Below are positions 36,194 to 45,156 of a stretch of DNA of 64,000 bases, piece after piece (within the stretch, counting starts at the first letter, position 1; each line of letters begins with the position of its first letter). The stretch spans positions 21,629-85,628 of the forward strand of contig JAYYVF010000055.1 of assembly GCA_036343635.1 (NCBI GenBank), given 5' to 3'. Origin of the DNA: GCA-2693325 sp036343635. Lineage in GTDB: Bacteria > Latescibacterota > UBA2968 > UBA8231. Below the pieces are notes generated by a model. The model saw only the letters and a list, made by a program, of their open reading frames with translations. It had not been told where the DNA came from and did not search any database. A program made the position numbers and the translations under genes.

Positions 36194-37375
36194 ATGGCCA
36201 CGATAGGAACTGCACTAACTGCCAGCGGAAAAAAAGTAATGCTCTGTGGATCTGGTGAGTTAGGTAAAGAAGTCGTTATTGAACTGCAACGTTTAGGTAT
36301 TGAGGTTATTGCGATAGATCGATACAATAATGCTCCCGCGATGCAAGTTGCTCATAGGAGTTACACCATTAATATGCTTGATGGTAAAGCCCTAAGAGAG
36401 CTTATAGAGCGAGAGCGCCCAGATCTAATTGTGCCAGAGATTGAAGCCATAGCAACAGACACGCTCGTTGAATTAGAAAACGAGGGATTTAAGGTCATCC
36501 CGACCGCAAGAGCCGCCCGCCTAACAATGAACCGTGAAGGTATCCGGCGATTAGCCGCTGAAGAGTTAGGTTTACTCACTTCACCATACCGTTTCGCCTC
36601 CGACCGCGCTTCTTATTTACAGGGCATAGAAGATGTAGGAATTCCTTGCGTAATTAAGCCTGTTATGAGTTCTTCCGGAAAAGGCCAGAGTACGGTGCGT
36701 AGTCGAGATGATGTCGAAAAATCCTGGGAATATGCCCAAGAGGGGGGTCGCGCTGGCGCCGGAGCAGTAATTGTCGAAGGATTTGTGGAATTCGATTATG
36801 AAATAACTCTGTTAACGGTCCGGCATATTGGAGGTACTTCATTCTGCGCCCCCATCGGTCATGTACAGGTTGATGGTGATTATCGTGAATCGTGGCAACC
36901 GCAAGCTATGAGCGACACGGCCCTGTCTAACGCGCAGGAAATGGCAAAATCCATAACAACCTCGCTGGGTGGTTACGGACTCTTCGGTGTAGAGCTATTC
37001 GTAAAAGGCGACGAGGTTTATTTCAGTGAAGTTTCTCCGCGTCCACACGATACTGGTATGGTTACAATGATCTCTCAGGATCTATCTGAATTCGCTCTAC
37101 ATGTCCGAGCCATACTTGAGTTGCCAGTACCTAATATTGTCCAACATGGACCCTCCGCTTCCTGTGTTATATTGGTCGAAGGAGATTCTAATAATGTCGA
37201 ATTTTCAGGCCTAGTCTCTGCTCTTGAGTCCGCCAACACACAGTTGCGACTTTTTGGTAAGCCGGAAGTAGTCGGTAAACGCCGCATGGGCGTAGTCCTC
37301 GCCCGAGGTGAAAACATAGAAGACGCGCGTCAAAAAGCTCGGCAATCAGCGTCCAAAGTGCAGATCACCCTGTAG
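36194..37375 (+). CDS. purT: Formate-dependent GAR transformylase PurT
   Basis: A 393-residue ATP-grasp enzyme that formylates glycinamide ribonucleotide using formate and ATP, the folate-independent third step of purine synthesis. The N-terminal MLCGSGELGKEVVIELQRLG loop, the NAPAMQVAHRSY segment, the ATP-binding stretch VIKPVMSSSGKGQS and the acidic metal site (EVSPRPHDTGMVTM) are all typical, and the length matches. It is preceded by AAAGAGG and stands as a single gene with 70-150 base flanks. Confidence 0.95.
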   Translation: MATIGTALTASGKKVMLCGSGELGKEVVIELQRLGIEVIAIDRYNNAPAMQVAHRSYTINMLDGKALRELIERERPDLIVPEIEAIATDTLVELENEGFKVIPTARAARLTMNREGIRRLAAEELGLLTSPYRFASDRASYLQGIEDVGIPCVIKPVMSSSGKGQSTVRSRDDVEKSWEYAQEGGRAGAGAVIVEGFVEFDYEITLLTVRHIGGTSFCAPIGHVQVDGDYRESWQPQAMSDTALSNAQEMAKSITTSLGGYGLFGVELFVKGDEVYFSEVSPRPHDTGMVTMISQDLSEFALHVRAILELPVPNIVQHGPSASCVILVEGDSNNVEFSGLVSALESANTQLRLFGKPEVVGKRRMGVVLARGENIEDARQKARQSASKVQITL

Positions 37376-37524
37376 ATTCTATCTCATAGAACTCTACTTA
37401 TTTCTTTCTTGCCTCATCTTTCTTTTTGCGCTATCCTATATAGTATACATTTGTTCAGTATTAATTAATTCTAATAAAACTCTGTTTTATAGCACGTAGT
37501 AAACTATTCCCCCGGAGCAATATT

Positions 37525-37845
37525 ATGAAAGAAGGCTTATCTATAAGTGCGCAGCAAATCGCTGAAGACATCGTTTATGATTACTATATGACGCACCGCT
37601 ATCAACGCCCCATTAGCGTACGTTGTGAAAACGAACAACCCATAGAGTTTACCCACCCCAAAGAAGGTATCTGGATAACAATTACCGATATAATCGATTC
37701 CTGGATCATAGATACAAAATGGTGGACACCAGATAATACTATAAAAAGACACTATTTTACAGTAGTTACCTCATGGAATGGCGTATACGAAATGTATCAC
37801 GATGGCAATCGCAACCAGTGGTTTCTATCCGGTGATTTGGATTAA
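37525..37845 (+). CDS. Small DUF6504-like protein
   Basis: 106 residues, soluble. The pattern MTHRYQRPISVRCENEQPIE, then a predicted strand-rich middle with DIIDSWIIDTKWWTPDN, then FTVVTSWNGVYEMYHDGNRNQ matches, by eye, the DUF6504 type, often encoded near translesion polymerase genes. None of those are visible here. The function is unknown. It has GGAGCAAT upstream, and the next small gene starts three bases after its stop, suggesting a two-gene unit. Confidence 0.55.
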   Translation: MKEGLSISAQQIAEDIVYDYYMTHRYQRPISVRCENEQPIEFTHPKEGIWITITDIIDSWIIDTKWWTPDNTIKRHYFTVVTSWNGVYEMYHDGNRNQWFLSGDLD

Positions 37846-37848
37846 ACG

Positions 37849-38097
37849 ATGAAGGTGAAGTTAATCGAAATGCCTTGTAATTCTACTTTGGCGCCAGACG
37901 CGATAGATTCAATAAAAAAGGCCATCAACGCAGGTCTATATATGACAGATATTAGATTCGCATTGAATAAAGATCATCCGGAGAAAAGCATATTCATAGC
38001 AGTAATGGAGGGGAAACCACCAGAAATAACTCTATCAAAAGAGGAAATCAATACCAAACAAGAATCTCTTACAAAACTTAATAACAAATTCCAATAA
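37849..38097 (+). CDS. Small hypothetical protein
   Basis: 82 residues, no signal or membrane helix, acidic and helical towards the end (LSKEEINTKQESLTKLNNKF). The ATG follows the preceding stop (TAAACGATG) with almost no gap, so it is probably translated with the DUF6504-like gene. I recognise no family. Confidence 0.5.
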   Translation: MKVKLIEMPCNSTLAPDAIDSIKKAINAGLYMTDIRFALNKDHPEKSIFIAVMEGKPPEITLSKEEINTKQESLTKLNNKFQ

Positions 38098-38219
38098 ATT
38101 TCATCAAGAATAAGTTTTAAATTATTCTCCTACTTTTATTTATAGAATTATAAAAAACAAACAACCATAATATTAGACACCCACCATCCCCTAAAAAATC
38201 AGTCCCTGAAGATCAAAAA

Positions 38220-38235
38220 TGTGACGTAGATCACA
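38220..38235. promoter_or_regulatory. Perfect CRP-type palindrome TGTGA-N6-TCACA
   Basis: TGTGACGTAGATCACA matches the CRP consensus half-sites exactly. It lies in the 185-base gap between two convergent genes (38097 end on +, 38283 end on -), where no obvious promoter is expected. Related sites occur at 40928 and 45943. Confidence 0.6.
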
Positions 38236-38282
38236 AAAAAATATTAGCGTCTTAATTATCCCCTATCATTTTTTCCATTCAA

Positions 38283-39143
38283 CTACAATGACGTTAACTC
38301 ATGTATCAATTTTAATACATGCAACGGTAACGACCCTTTATTGGCCCGAGCTACGTTTGCACGAACATGAGCGACATTGGTTGTGCCTATTATCGCCGAA
38401 GCAACGACAGCGTGAGAAAGAGTAAAACGTAAAGCGCACTCTAACGGATCTTCCCATACACCTTCCTCATTCAACACCGAAAGAATAGGATCCCAATAAG
38501 CCCCTTGATAGAAATAGGGTGATTCAGGCAATAATAATTTGGCATTTGCAATAGGGCGCTTTGCTACGACCCCTATTCCGGCACGTTCGGCAGCAGGCAG
38601 AACCTCCGACAAAGCTGTTTGGTCAAGAATATTGAACGTTACCTGTAACGCATCAAAAACACCCATTCCGATCGCACATAAAGCATCTTCACCGTCCCCA
38701 CTATACCCAACAAAACGCACTTTACCCGCATCACGTTGACGTAAAAGAGCATCCACTGCTTCCCCGGACCGAAGCACAGAAGCCGAACACGTGTGTAAGT
38801 AAACCAAATCCAGATACTCTACGCCCAATCTGCGCAGTGAGCGGTCAATATTTCTCCGTATCACTTCAGGTGAATACGCAACCCCCTCCTCTTTACCACT
38901 TACACACCCACATTTTGTTGCAATAACAAATTCATTTTTGTGGTCTTTAAGAAATTCTCCGATTATCTCTTCACTGTTGGTATAACAGTCTGCCGTATCG
39001 ATAAATGTTATACCTAGTTCTAGAAACGTGTTAAACAATTCCTGGATCTCATCACGAGGCGTCCCCTCGCCAATCCGGGCCGCTCCAAAACCATGGCGAC
39101 TAACCATTAGATCCGTATTACCTAGTGGAACATATTTATTCAA
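38283..39143 (-). CDS. Aldo/keto reductase
   Basis: A ~286-residue NADPH-dependent oxidoreductase with a TIM barrel. Recognised motifs are FGAARIGEGTPRDE at the start, FIDTADCYTNSEEIIGEFLK with the catalytic Asp and Tyr, the catalytic Lys in FVIATKCG, LGVEYLDLVYLHTC with the catalytic His, and the closing SAIIGTTNVAHVRANV. The substrate is not predictable. The start at TTG 39143 follows AAGGGA; a longer version reaching ATG 39188 lacks a ribosome site and adds a non-conserved lead. Confidence 0.88.
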   Translation of the reverse strand: MNKYVPLGNTDLMVSRHGFGAARIGEGTPRDEIQELFNTFLELGITFIDTADCYTNSEEIIGEFLKDHKNEFVIATKCGCVSGKEEGVAYSPEVIRRNIDRSLRRLGVEYLDLVYLHTCSASVLRSGEAVDALLRQRDAGKVRFVGYSGDGEDALCAIGMGVFDALQVTFNILDQTALSEVLPAAERAGIGVVAKRPIANAKLLLPESPYFYQGAYWDPILSVLNEEGVWEDPLECALRFTLSHAVVASAIIGTTNVAHVRANVARANKGSLPLHVLKLIHELTSL

Positions 39144-39279
39144 ACTAATTCCCTTCAAAGAGAAATTATTTACTGCAAACAAAATCATTCGATACGACCG
39201 TTAACGATTAATCTACAAGCAAACACATCGAAACACATACAACCAATATTCAAAAAAATATTACTTCACACAAAAGAAA

Positions 39280-39310
39280 AGCCCCCGGCAAGAACATTCC
39301 GCCGAGGGCT
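39280..39310 (-). terminator. Terminator with a GCCCCCGGC core
   Basis: AGCCCCCGGC pairs with GCCGAGGGCT (one mismatch). On the minus strand it follows the coiled-coil gene and ends in CTTTTCTTTT. Similar stems with the same GCCCCCGG core appear at 42007 and 45157. Confidence 0.8.
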
Positions 39311-39351
39311 ACCCTTTATACATAGGCCGGAAACGTGCCAGCTAACTAACT

Positions 39352-40803
39352 CTAACGTCCAACCTCAATTCCTGGCTGCTCATTAGGCGGCGGAGGCACA
39401 TCTGTACCTGGTCCTCCATTCGGACCAGGACCTCCTGGCATTGATCCACCATCGGGCGGCATAGTCGTAGGACCTTCATGGTTCCGGCGTTCCTCTTCTT
39501 CACGCCAACGAGCCTCTTCTTCTTGACGCATACGCTCTTCTTCACGCATACGTTTTTCTTCTTCTTCGCGCCAACGAGCCTCTTCTTCTTCATCGTTCAT
39601 ATGCTCGTCTTCCTGCATGTGATGATCTTCTTCGCGCCAACGAGCCTCTTCTTCTTCATCGTTCATATGCTCGTCTTCCTGCATATGATGCTCTTCTTCC
39701 TCACGCCAGCGTACCTCTTCTTCTTCACGCATACGGTCTTCTTCTTCACGCATACGGTCTTCTTCTTCACGCATACGGTCTTCTTCTTCACGCATACGTT
39801 TTTCTTCATGGCGCTCCCAGAACTCGTCTCGCTCTCTATTTAATTGTTCATATTCCTGATCGAGTCCTTCCTCACGACGCTGCATTTTTTCATCCAATCG
39901 TTCCCACTGCCTATCGTCTGCATCCTCATTTCGCTGTAGCGCTTGCCGTTCACTGTGACCCTCTTTATGGATTTCGATGCGGCGTCTCTCTATCTCAATC
40001 TCTCTCTCCATCATTCGCCGTTCGAATTCATACACCTCTTCATCGAAGTATTCACCTTCTTCATTGCGACGACGATTAACTTCTCTTTCAAATTCAGCAC
40101 GGCGATTATCAAGTTCACCCCGCATACGGTCCGATTCTTCACGCATGCGATCTTCTTCTTCGCGCATCTGCTGCTCTTCTTTGCGTTCCCAAAATTCGTC
40201 ACGCTCTTGGTTCAACTGCTCATACTCTCGGTCCATATTCTCATGACGACTCTGCTGCTCTTCATCAAGACGTTCCCATTCATCAGGATCCTGACCGCGC
40301 TGGCTACGCCCTAATTCATCACGCCTGCGATTAAATTCTTCTTCCATTTCAAGACGGCGCTCTTCAATCCCGACCTCACGTTCCATCATCTGACGATCAA
40401 AGTTGTGGATCTCTTCATCAAAATGTTCTCCTTCTTCAGTTCGACGGCGTTCGGCTTCTTTCTCAAATTCGGCACGCCTATTTCCAATCTCATCGCGCTG
40501 GCGATTGGTCCAAAACTCCTGCCTTTCACGATCTAAAGCGCGTCTTTTGCCATCGATCTCGAGTTGTTTTTTCTCGATTTCGACTTCTTTTTTCATAAAC
40601 TTCTTTTCGGCCTTGTAGGCTCCCTCATCAAAATACTCGCCGTCTTCTGCTCGACGACGTTCCCACTCATTTTCAAACTCGTCCTGCATCATCTCTATTT
40701 CGGCAAGTCGTCTTTCTAATTCGCTATCCTGCGCAAAAGACGAAACCTCAAGCCCTAACGTAGCGACGAAAGCAAATCCAAACGCAAACATTAACCTTTG
40801 CAT
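39352..40803 (-). CDS. Secreted repetitive coiled-coil protein
   Basis: A 483-residue, extremely charged protein. A signal peptide (FAFGFAFVATLGLEVSSFAQ) is followed by almost unbroken α-helical, Glu/Arg-rich sequence. A ~120-residue module is present at least twice: RRAEFEREVNRRRNEEGEYF with FERRMMEREIEIERR, then QWERLDEKMQRREEGLDQEY and EQLNRERDEFWERHEE; the earlier copy reads EWERLDEEQQSRHENMDREY. Shorter repeats follow (MREEEDR four times; the HHMQEDEHMNDEEEEARWRE unit twice). The end is Pro/Gly-rich (PPDGGSMPGGPGPNGGPGTD). It has no cysteine or enzyme motif. A structural, surface or binding role is inferred. The start has AGGGAGG upstream. Confidence 0.8.
   Translation of the reverse strand: MQRLMFAFGFAFVATLGLEVSSFAQDSELERRLAEIEMMQDEFENEWERRRAEDGEYFDEGAYKAEKKFMKKEVEIEKKQLEIDGKRRALDRERQEFWTNRQRDEIGNRRAEFEKEAERRRTEEGEHFDEEIHNFDRQMMEREVGIEERRLEMEEEFNRRRDELGRSQRGQDPDEWERLDEEQQSRHENMDREYEQLNQERDEFWERKEEQQMREEEDRMREESDRMRGELDNRRAEFEREVNRRRNEEGEYFDEEVYEFERRMMEREIEIERRRIEIHKEGHSERQALQRNEDADDRQWERLDEKMQRREEGLDQEYEQLNRERDEFWERHEEKRMREEEDRMREEEDRMREEEDRMREEEEVRWREEEEHHMQEDEHMNDEEEEARWREEDHHMQEDEHMNDEEEEARWREEEEKRMREEERMRQEEEARWREEEERRNHEGPTTMPPDGGSMPGGPGPNGGPGTDVPPPPNEQPGIEVGR
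39568..39699 (-). repeat. Two 66-bp tandem units in the coiled-coil gene
   Basis: A 66-base unit encoding EEARWRE(E)-HHMQEDEHMND-type sequence occurs twice, starting at 39568 and 39634, and differs at only a few bases. Such units can expand or contract by slippage or recombination. Confidence 0.8.
39726..39798 (-). repeat. 21-bp tandem repeat, about 3.5 copies
   Basis: CACGCATACGGTCTTCTTCTT is repeated exactly at 39726, 39747 and 39768, with a partial copy at 39789, encoding MREEEDR units in the coiled-coil protein. Confidence 0.9.
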
Positions 40804-40927
40804 TATTGATCCTCCCTAAAAATTAGTTCCTTGATAGATTCAAGAAATGATATCTTCATTTTCAAAGTGCAGAAAAAACATATGCACGATATGTATACAA
40901 AATATGCGAACTATATTAGCCTGGTGG

Positions 40928-40943
40928 TGTGATCTTAATCACG
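40928..40943. promoter_or_regulatory. CRP/FNR-type palindrome upstream of the coiled-coil gene
   Basis: TGTGATCTTAATCACG carries one perfect and one near-perfect half-site. It is about 125 bases upstream of the coiled-coil start, with a TATACA-like -10 about 40 bases closer to the gene, so activation is plausible. Confidence 0.5.
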
Positions 40944-40992
40944 CAGAAACCGAAACAAAAGTATTTATTAGCTAACGAACCCGATTCGGTAA

Positions 40993-41364
40993 TTATTCGT
41001 TGCTCTTCCAGACTGCATAATCCTTACCCGAATTATTGAACTCATAACCAATAACCTCTTCATCGCCGACCACCCAACCATCATGCCCTGGGGCAAATGA
41101 ATAGGCCTCACCTGCTGATACAGTTATCTCTGATCCATCGTCATGGACTACTTTGAGGGTACCCTTTAAAAGCACCCCGACATGACCTGCCTGACAACTA
41201 TCCGTACCAACAACCGGTTTTATACACTCGGACCATTTCCAACCCGGTTGTAAAACAATACGTGATGCCGCAACCGTACCAAAATTCACAACAGCGGCAC
41301 TAGTCTTATCTGGTGTTTTTAATTCATCGGGATTATCAAATGATTTTTTTTCAAGATTTGCCAT
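40993..41364 (-). CDS. Small cupin-domain protein
   Basis: About 123 residues. A single cupin barrel: ASRIVLQPGWKWSECIKPVV, then GHVGVLLKGTLKVVHDDGSE with the glycine-rich turn, and AGEAYSFAPGHDGWVVGDEE in the second motif. Metal ligands are only partly conserved (GH in GHVG and GHDG), so a binding rather than enzymatic role is possible. Start 41364 (MANLEKK) follows AAAGGG at seven bases. It is co-oriented with the coiled-coil gene and its CRP-type site. Confidence 0.8.
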   Translation of the reverse strand: MANLEKKSFDNPDELKTPDKTSAAVVNFGTVAASRIVLQPGWKWSECIKPVVGTDSCQAGHVGVLLKGTLKVVHDDGSEITVSAGEAYSFAPGHDGWVVGDEEVIGYEFNNSGKDYAVWKSNE

Positions 41365-41422
41365 GAACATACCCTTTCTAATAAGACCGAGATATCACAG
41401 CCAAAACCACCATTCCTCTCGA

Positions 41423-41785
41423 CTATCGAACATACTTATTTTCATAGTCAGGATATTCAGGATCAACCGTAACAAGTTCAGTGCTGGACAAAGATTTGAT
41501 ATCATATTGAGAAAAGACCTCGCCGCTGTCCGCGTCAGTAATAGTCAGTCTGGCCCCCTCTATTTTCCAAGTATAATTATACTCTTCCCATCCATCATAA
41601 ACCACAGTGCCATTAGCATTGAACGTCCATGCCAACTGGCCTTCTATTTTCCATCCTCCTACAATTGTTTCAGAATAGGAATCTTGCGACACGGAAGATG
41701 AGGTAGGATTTGAATCGTCATCTCCACATCCCATCCCATTTATCATCAACCCCAAGATCATAATGTATCCCAAATACTTGTTCAT
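41423..41785 (-). CDS. Small lipocalin-like lipoprotein
   Basis: About 120 residues. The lipoprotein signal reads YIMILGLMINGMGCGDDDSN, so the cysteine would be lipidated with acidic residues just after it. The mature domain is strand-rich (VGGWKIEGQLAWTFNANGTV, YNYTWKIEGARLTITDADSG), the pattern of small lipocalin-type domains (compare DUF5004 and similar). The start has GGAG upstream. No specific function is evident. Confidence 0.68.
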   Translation of the reverse strand: MNKYLGYIMILGLMINGMGCGDDDSNPTSSSVSQDSYSETIVGGWKIEGQLAWTFNANGTVVYDGWEEYNYTWKIEGARLTITDADSGEVFSQYDIKSLSSTELVTVDPEYPDYENKYVR

Positions 41786-42006
41786 TATATTTTCTCCTCT
41801 ATGATATAAAAATGCTAACATTGGAATAAGATTATTCCAAAGACTTTTAAACTAATTTTTATAGCTCCAGAAGTAATCAATAAAACAACTTAGCGGTAAA
41901 AATGCTATACTGGAACGAAAATTTTTATTTTAACAAATACATTCGTGAATCAATTAATTCATTATAAGAAAAGGAGACTTTGACCTACCGTAAGTCTATA
42001 AAACAA

Positions 42007-42044
42007 GAAGCCCCCGGCTAGCTAATGCTTTACCGGAGGACTTC
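42007..42044 (-). terminator. Terminator after the bicupin gene
   Basis: GAAGCCCCCGG and CCGGAGGACTTC form a stem with a small bulge. On the minus strand it follows the bicupin gene and ends in CTTCTTGTTTT. It shares the GCCCCCGG core with 39280 and 45157. Confidence 0.72.
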
Positions 42045-42069
42045 TCTTAGTCGGGTAACAAAGATGTTG

Positions 42070-42762
42070 TTACTTATATTGCATAATTATAGTTTTTATA
42101 TTCGTATCACCAATGTTTTTTGCCCGATGTCTTACAATATCTTTTGAAAAACCTGTAGCTCCATCCGGGAGATTTTTTTCCTTCTTCGTTCCGTCTGGCA
42201 GAGTAATCTCGAGTTTACCGCCTCTAACAAAATAGGTAGCGTATGCACCATGCTCATGCATGGCGTTGCTCTCACCAGTTGATAAAGTGCCACCTAGTAC
42301 TTTGACCATGTCGTTTTCAAACAACAATTTACACTTGTCAGGAAAAACTACTTCAGGAGACAGTTCATCCGTTGGATCTAACGTTAATAACGAGCCAACA
42401 TCTTTATGCTCTATCAATAGGATATTTATTGATTTATCGCCGATATTTGTAACCTGATGACGCACTCCTTTCTCATTATGCCCTGTAAACCCGCTGGGTA
42501 TATCTCTTTCATTAACACTTCCATCGGGCAATGTTACTCGAATCTTACCTCCATCGAAAACATGAAATGTAGAAGGATAATGATCATGCATATGATCGCT
42601 CTGACCTGGCGCAAAAGATACTTTTAATATTTTTACGTATTCATTTTCTAATAGCCTTTCGTAAACATCTGGAGAAACCTTTTCAGGCAGTGACATTTCT
42701 TGTTTCTTATCCGAACAGGCCACTAAAAAAAGTAGTACACTCGGAAATATCAATCGATACAT
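42070..42762 (-). CDS. Two-cupin lipoprotein
   Basis: A 230-residue probable lipoprotein (signal MYRLIFPSVLLFLVACSDKK, lipobox LVAC). It contains two homologous cupin domains: YERLLENEYVKILKVSFAPG with DHMHDHYPSTFHV and then LLFENDMVKVLGGTLSTGES with AMHEHGAYATYFV. Each has the HxH metal-binding pair (HMHDH, MHEH) and a matching LPDGS/T loop, so the protein arose by internal duplication. It is probably a periplasmic binding or sensing protein; small-molecule identity unknown. Confidence 0.8.
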   Translation of the reverse strand: MYRLIFPSVLLFLVACSDKKQEMSLPEKVSPDVYERLLENEYVKILKVSFAPGQSDHMHDHYPSTFHVFDGGKIRVTLPDGSVNERDIPSGFTGHNEKGVRHQVTNIGDKSINILLIEHKDVGSLLTLDPTDELSPEVVFPDKCKLLFENDMVKVLGGTLSTGESNAMHEHGAYATYFVRGGKLEITLPDGTKKEKNLPDGATGFSKDIVRHRAKNIGDTNIKTIIMQYK

Positions 42763-42907
42763 ATCAGCACCTTACCTTTGGCATAATGTTTTACTATAGG
42801 TCTATTATTTAAATCATCTTACGGTAGATTACTCAATCGATTATTTACTCTCAATTTGGTGGTTTGGCGGATCTTTATTCTCTTTTGCCAGTCACCGATA
42901 CCGACGA

Positions 42908-43786
42908 TTAGGTTCGTATATTGAGATCGAGGGACTGCCAGTAATATTTCAAGGCATCTTCCTCTTCCCAATCGGCGTATAGTTCGACCCAGTCAGCCCA
43001 GCCCCAGTGGGGAGTTAATGCCGCGGCATCTACCGGCTCGCGAATAGTTTGGTAACGGGCACTTATTGAGAGACGAATTCGGTCTGCGGTTATATTATCG
43101 CGGCCCTGATGAATAGTCAAACTGTTAAACATCAGCACATCTCCGCAACCAAAAGGATTCCAGTGCCACTCTGTTTCATCAACGAGTAACTCCCCTGTAA
43201 TGACCCGTGCGTTGTCGAGGTAGCCTCGCCGATTTGAGCCACAGGCTATGGCCACACCACCTAGATCAGAATCGCAATCGCCGAGTGGAACCCATACCGT
43301 CCATGTATTTTGCGTTCCCCTCACCGGGTGGAAGTCTTGGTGCGGCTCGGTGGTATGCTCAAAGCGACCGGGGAAAAGAATATGGCAGATGTGACGTGGA
43401 TGCGCGAACGTAGGCTCACCGAGTAGTGATTCTATCAAACACGTAACCACTGGATGGTGAGGGAACGCATTAAATAAGCGTATACTGAGTATCTCGTTGT
43501 AAAAGCGTTTTAACTCGGGCGACGTGGGTTTGTCGTATTCCAGATCAATATATACGCCCTCTTTGCGAATACCTTTACTAACATCTAAACCGGGCCGGAG
43601 CAGGCTATGACGATCAGCGATTTCTAAGACTGCGCAGCGCACTGCCAGCACATCTTCTGCTGGCAACAAACCGGGAAAGTACAGATAGCCGTTTTGGGAA
43701 GCGAGATGTCGGAGTCGGTCTGAATTTTCTGTTAGACTGCTACAGTCAACAAAAGGACAAATCCTTTGCATTGGGATACCGACCAT
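42908..43786 (-). CDS. Phytanoyl-CoA dioxygenase (PhyH)-family protein
   Basis: A 292-residue Fe(II)/2-oxoglutarate-dependent oxygenase. The HxD metal pair is in TEPHQDFHPV (about residue 140), the distal His is in LTIHQGRDN, and the 2-oxoglutarate arginine is in ADRIRLSISARY. N-terminal NGYLYFPGLLPAEDVLAVR is the usual PhyH start. Substrate is unknown; such enzymes are numerous in marine and sponge-associated lineages and often act on small natural products. ATG 43786 is used, and ATG at the sixth residue is an alternative. Confidence 0.88.
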   Translation of the reverse strand: MVGIPMQRICPFVDCSSLTENSDRLRHLASQNGYLYFPGLLPAEDVLAVRCAVLEIADRHSLLRPGLDVSKGIRKEGVYIDLEYDKPTSPELKRFYNEILSIRLFNAFPHHPVVTCLIESLLGEPTFAHPRHICHILFPGRFEHTTEPHQDFHPVRGTQNTWTVWVPLGDCDSDLGGVAIACGSNRRGYLDNARVITGELLVDETEWHWNPFGCGDVLMFNSLTIHQGRDNITADRIRLSISARYQTIREPVDAAALTPHWGWADWVELYADWEEEDALKYYWQSLDLNIRT

Positions 43787-43847
43787 TAAATAACTCTTTC
43801 TATTTTTTCCGAACGATTATATTACAATAAAATTTATACATTGGCCT

Positions 43848-44348
43848 CTATTCTTCACCCTCCCAATAATTATCAACGGCCCCGGCACGAAATTTTGTCC
43901 ACGTCATTTCTTTAGAGGAAATACCCAACACACCGCGTGCCGTTAGTTTGTCACTATCAGGGTAATAGTAGGTGTCGAAAGATGGCGAATCAGAAATTAG
44001 CCAATACTGAAACGAAGCATCAGAATTGTTAATGATCTGATGAGCTACTCCTGGAGCACATTGAATTGAATCTCCCGCAGTCATTTCAACATAGGATCCA
44101 TCAATTCTCATCTGAGCTTTTCCTTTAATAGCGATATACAGTTCCCATCCGTTTGCATGCACATGATACGGCCAGTCCTTTTTTCCTGGAGCTATCGTCA
44201 CAATATCCACATCAAAAGGTGCCCTACCTTTTTCATTATTTGCATCAAATAATTTCTCCGTCAAACACGCCCTGTCATTTCCAAAAGTTTTCTTTGGTGA
44301 AGCCACGTGCTTGTCTAATTCCAAAGAATTGATATTTATCTTACTCAT
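43848..44348 (-). CDS. Cupin-domain protein
   Basis: A 166-residue soluble cupin. The motif pair is DWPYHVHANGWELYIAIKGK and AGDSIQCAPGVAHQIINNSD, with three histidines and a glutamate in canonical metal-ligand positions. GGAGG lies 7-8 bases before the ATG. It follows the PhyH-type gene in the same direction (the PhyH gene is downstream), so both may act on one substrate. Confidence 0.82.
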   Translation of the reverse strand: MSKININSLELDKHVASPKKTFGNDRACLTEKLFDANNEKGRAPFDVDIVTIAPGKKDWPYHVHANGWELYIAIKGKAQMRIDGSYVEMTAGDSIQCAPGVAHQIINNSDASFQYWLISDSPSFDTYYYPDSDKLTARGVLGISSKEMTWTKFRAGAVDNYWEGEE

Positions 44349-44377
44349 GCAACAACCTCCTTAGAAATTTTTTTTAC

Positions 44378-45088
44378 CTATCTGGATGTATTACCATGGC
44401 CGAATCGACGTGCCGTTCGGCGAATGAAATAGGTTAAGATTACCAACAATACGAGCGAAAATAAGAGTTCCCAGAGCGGTCGTTCTCGTTCAAGCAAAAC
44501 ACGCCAGTCCTGCAACCTGCCGCCAAGATAGGCGGCAAGAATCGTTCGGGGCAACAACCCAACGTAGGAGAATAGCCAGATCTTAGCCGATGTCATTGGC
44601 AGACGAGCACACACAAGATTAGTCAGGGCGAAGGGCATGTGAGGCGAAAGACGCAGGAGAGCCACAGCGCTGGGAAGAAACGAGCCGGCAGTATTGACTA
44701 AACGTTGGTACGTCGTCCACCATATTTTTTTTTGTTGCAGCAATACCTCAAGGAAGTTGGTACTAAAAAAACTTCCTACATACAGACCTACTACTGTTGC
44801 CCAGGCTAATCCGGCAACGCTGGCGAGATAAGACCAACCTTCGGGTAACAAATAACCACAAACCGCCCCTAGGAAAAAGGACGGTAACAAGGCTAATCCG
44901 GTGGCGCTTCCACCTAACAAGACAAGCCACAATGATAGAAGTGGAATTGTAATATTTTTTACATGGTGAAGGTACGTGGGGGCCGAATATCCGACCAGAG
45001 TCATTCCGATTAGGGGACCGCCCATGGCGAGACAGGCAATACTTAGAGCTGCTATTGAGCGCATCCTGTTGGAATTAGCAGACATAGG
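44378..45088 (-). CDS. TVP38/TMEM64 (VTT-domain) membrane protein
   Basis: About 236 residues with several hydrophobic helices. The VTT/DedA-type core is visible: GLALLPSFFLGAVCGYLLPE, the glycine-rich GLAWATVVGLYVGSFFSTNF, RLSPHMPFALTNLVCARLPM and YVGLLPRTILAAYLGGRL. Family members are thought to act as lipid scramblases or small-solute transporters. I use ATG 45088; a longer frame to TTG 45154 has no ribosome site and abuts the terminator of the upstream gene. Confidence 0.78.
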   Translation of the reverse strand, partial: PMSANSNRMRSIAALSIACLAMGGPLIGMTLVGYSAPTYLHHVKNITIPLLSLWLVLLGGSATGLALLPSFFLGAVCGYLLPEGWSYLASVAGLAWATVVGLYVGSFFSTNFLEVLLQQKKIWWTTYQRLVNTAGSFLPSAVALLRLSPHMPFALTNLVCARLPMTSAKIWLFSYVGLLPRTILAAYLGGRLQDWRVLLERERPLWELLFSLVLLVILTYFIRRTARRFGHGNTSR

Positions 45089-45156
45089 CCTCAGCTGAGG
45101 GTAATACGTGATTAACCAGCATGTAGAGAAAAAGCACGGTAATATGAAGGACAAAG

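Noticed and set aside
39726..39798. 21-bp repeats as a possible CRISPR array
   Set aside because: The copies are directly adjacent with no spacers and encode in-frame MREEEDR units.
39478..40618. Long plus-strand open frames opposite the coiled-coil gene
   Set aside because: They read as FFF/TTT/SSS-rich low-complexity sequence, a mirror of the Glu/Arg-rich repeats on the other strand, and have no ribosome sites.
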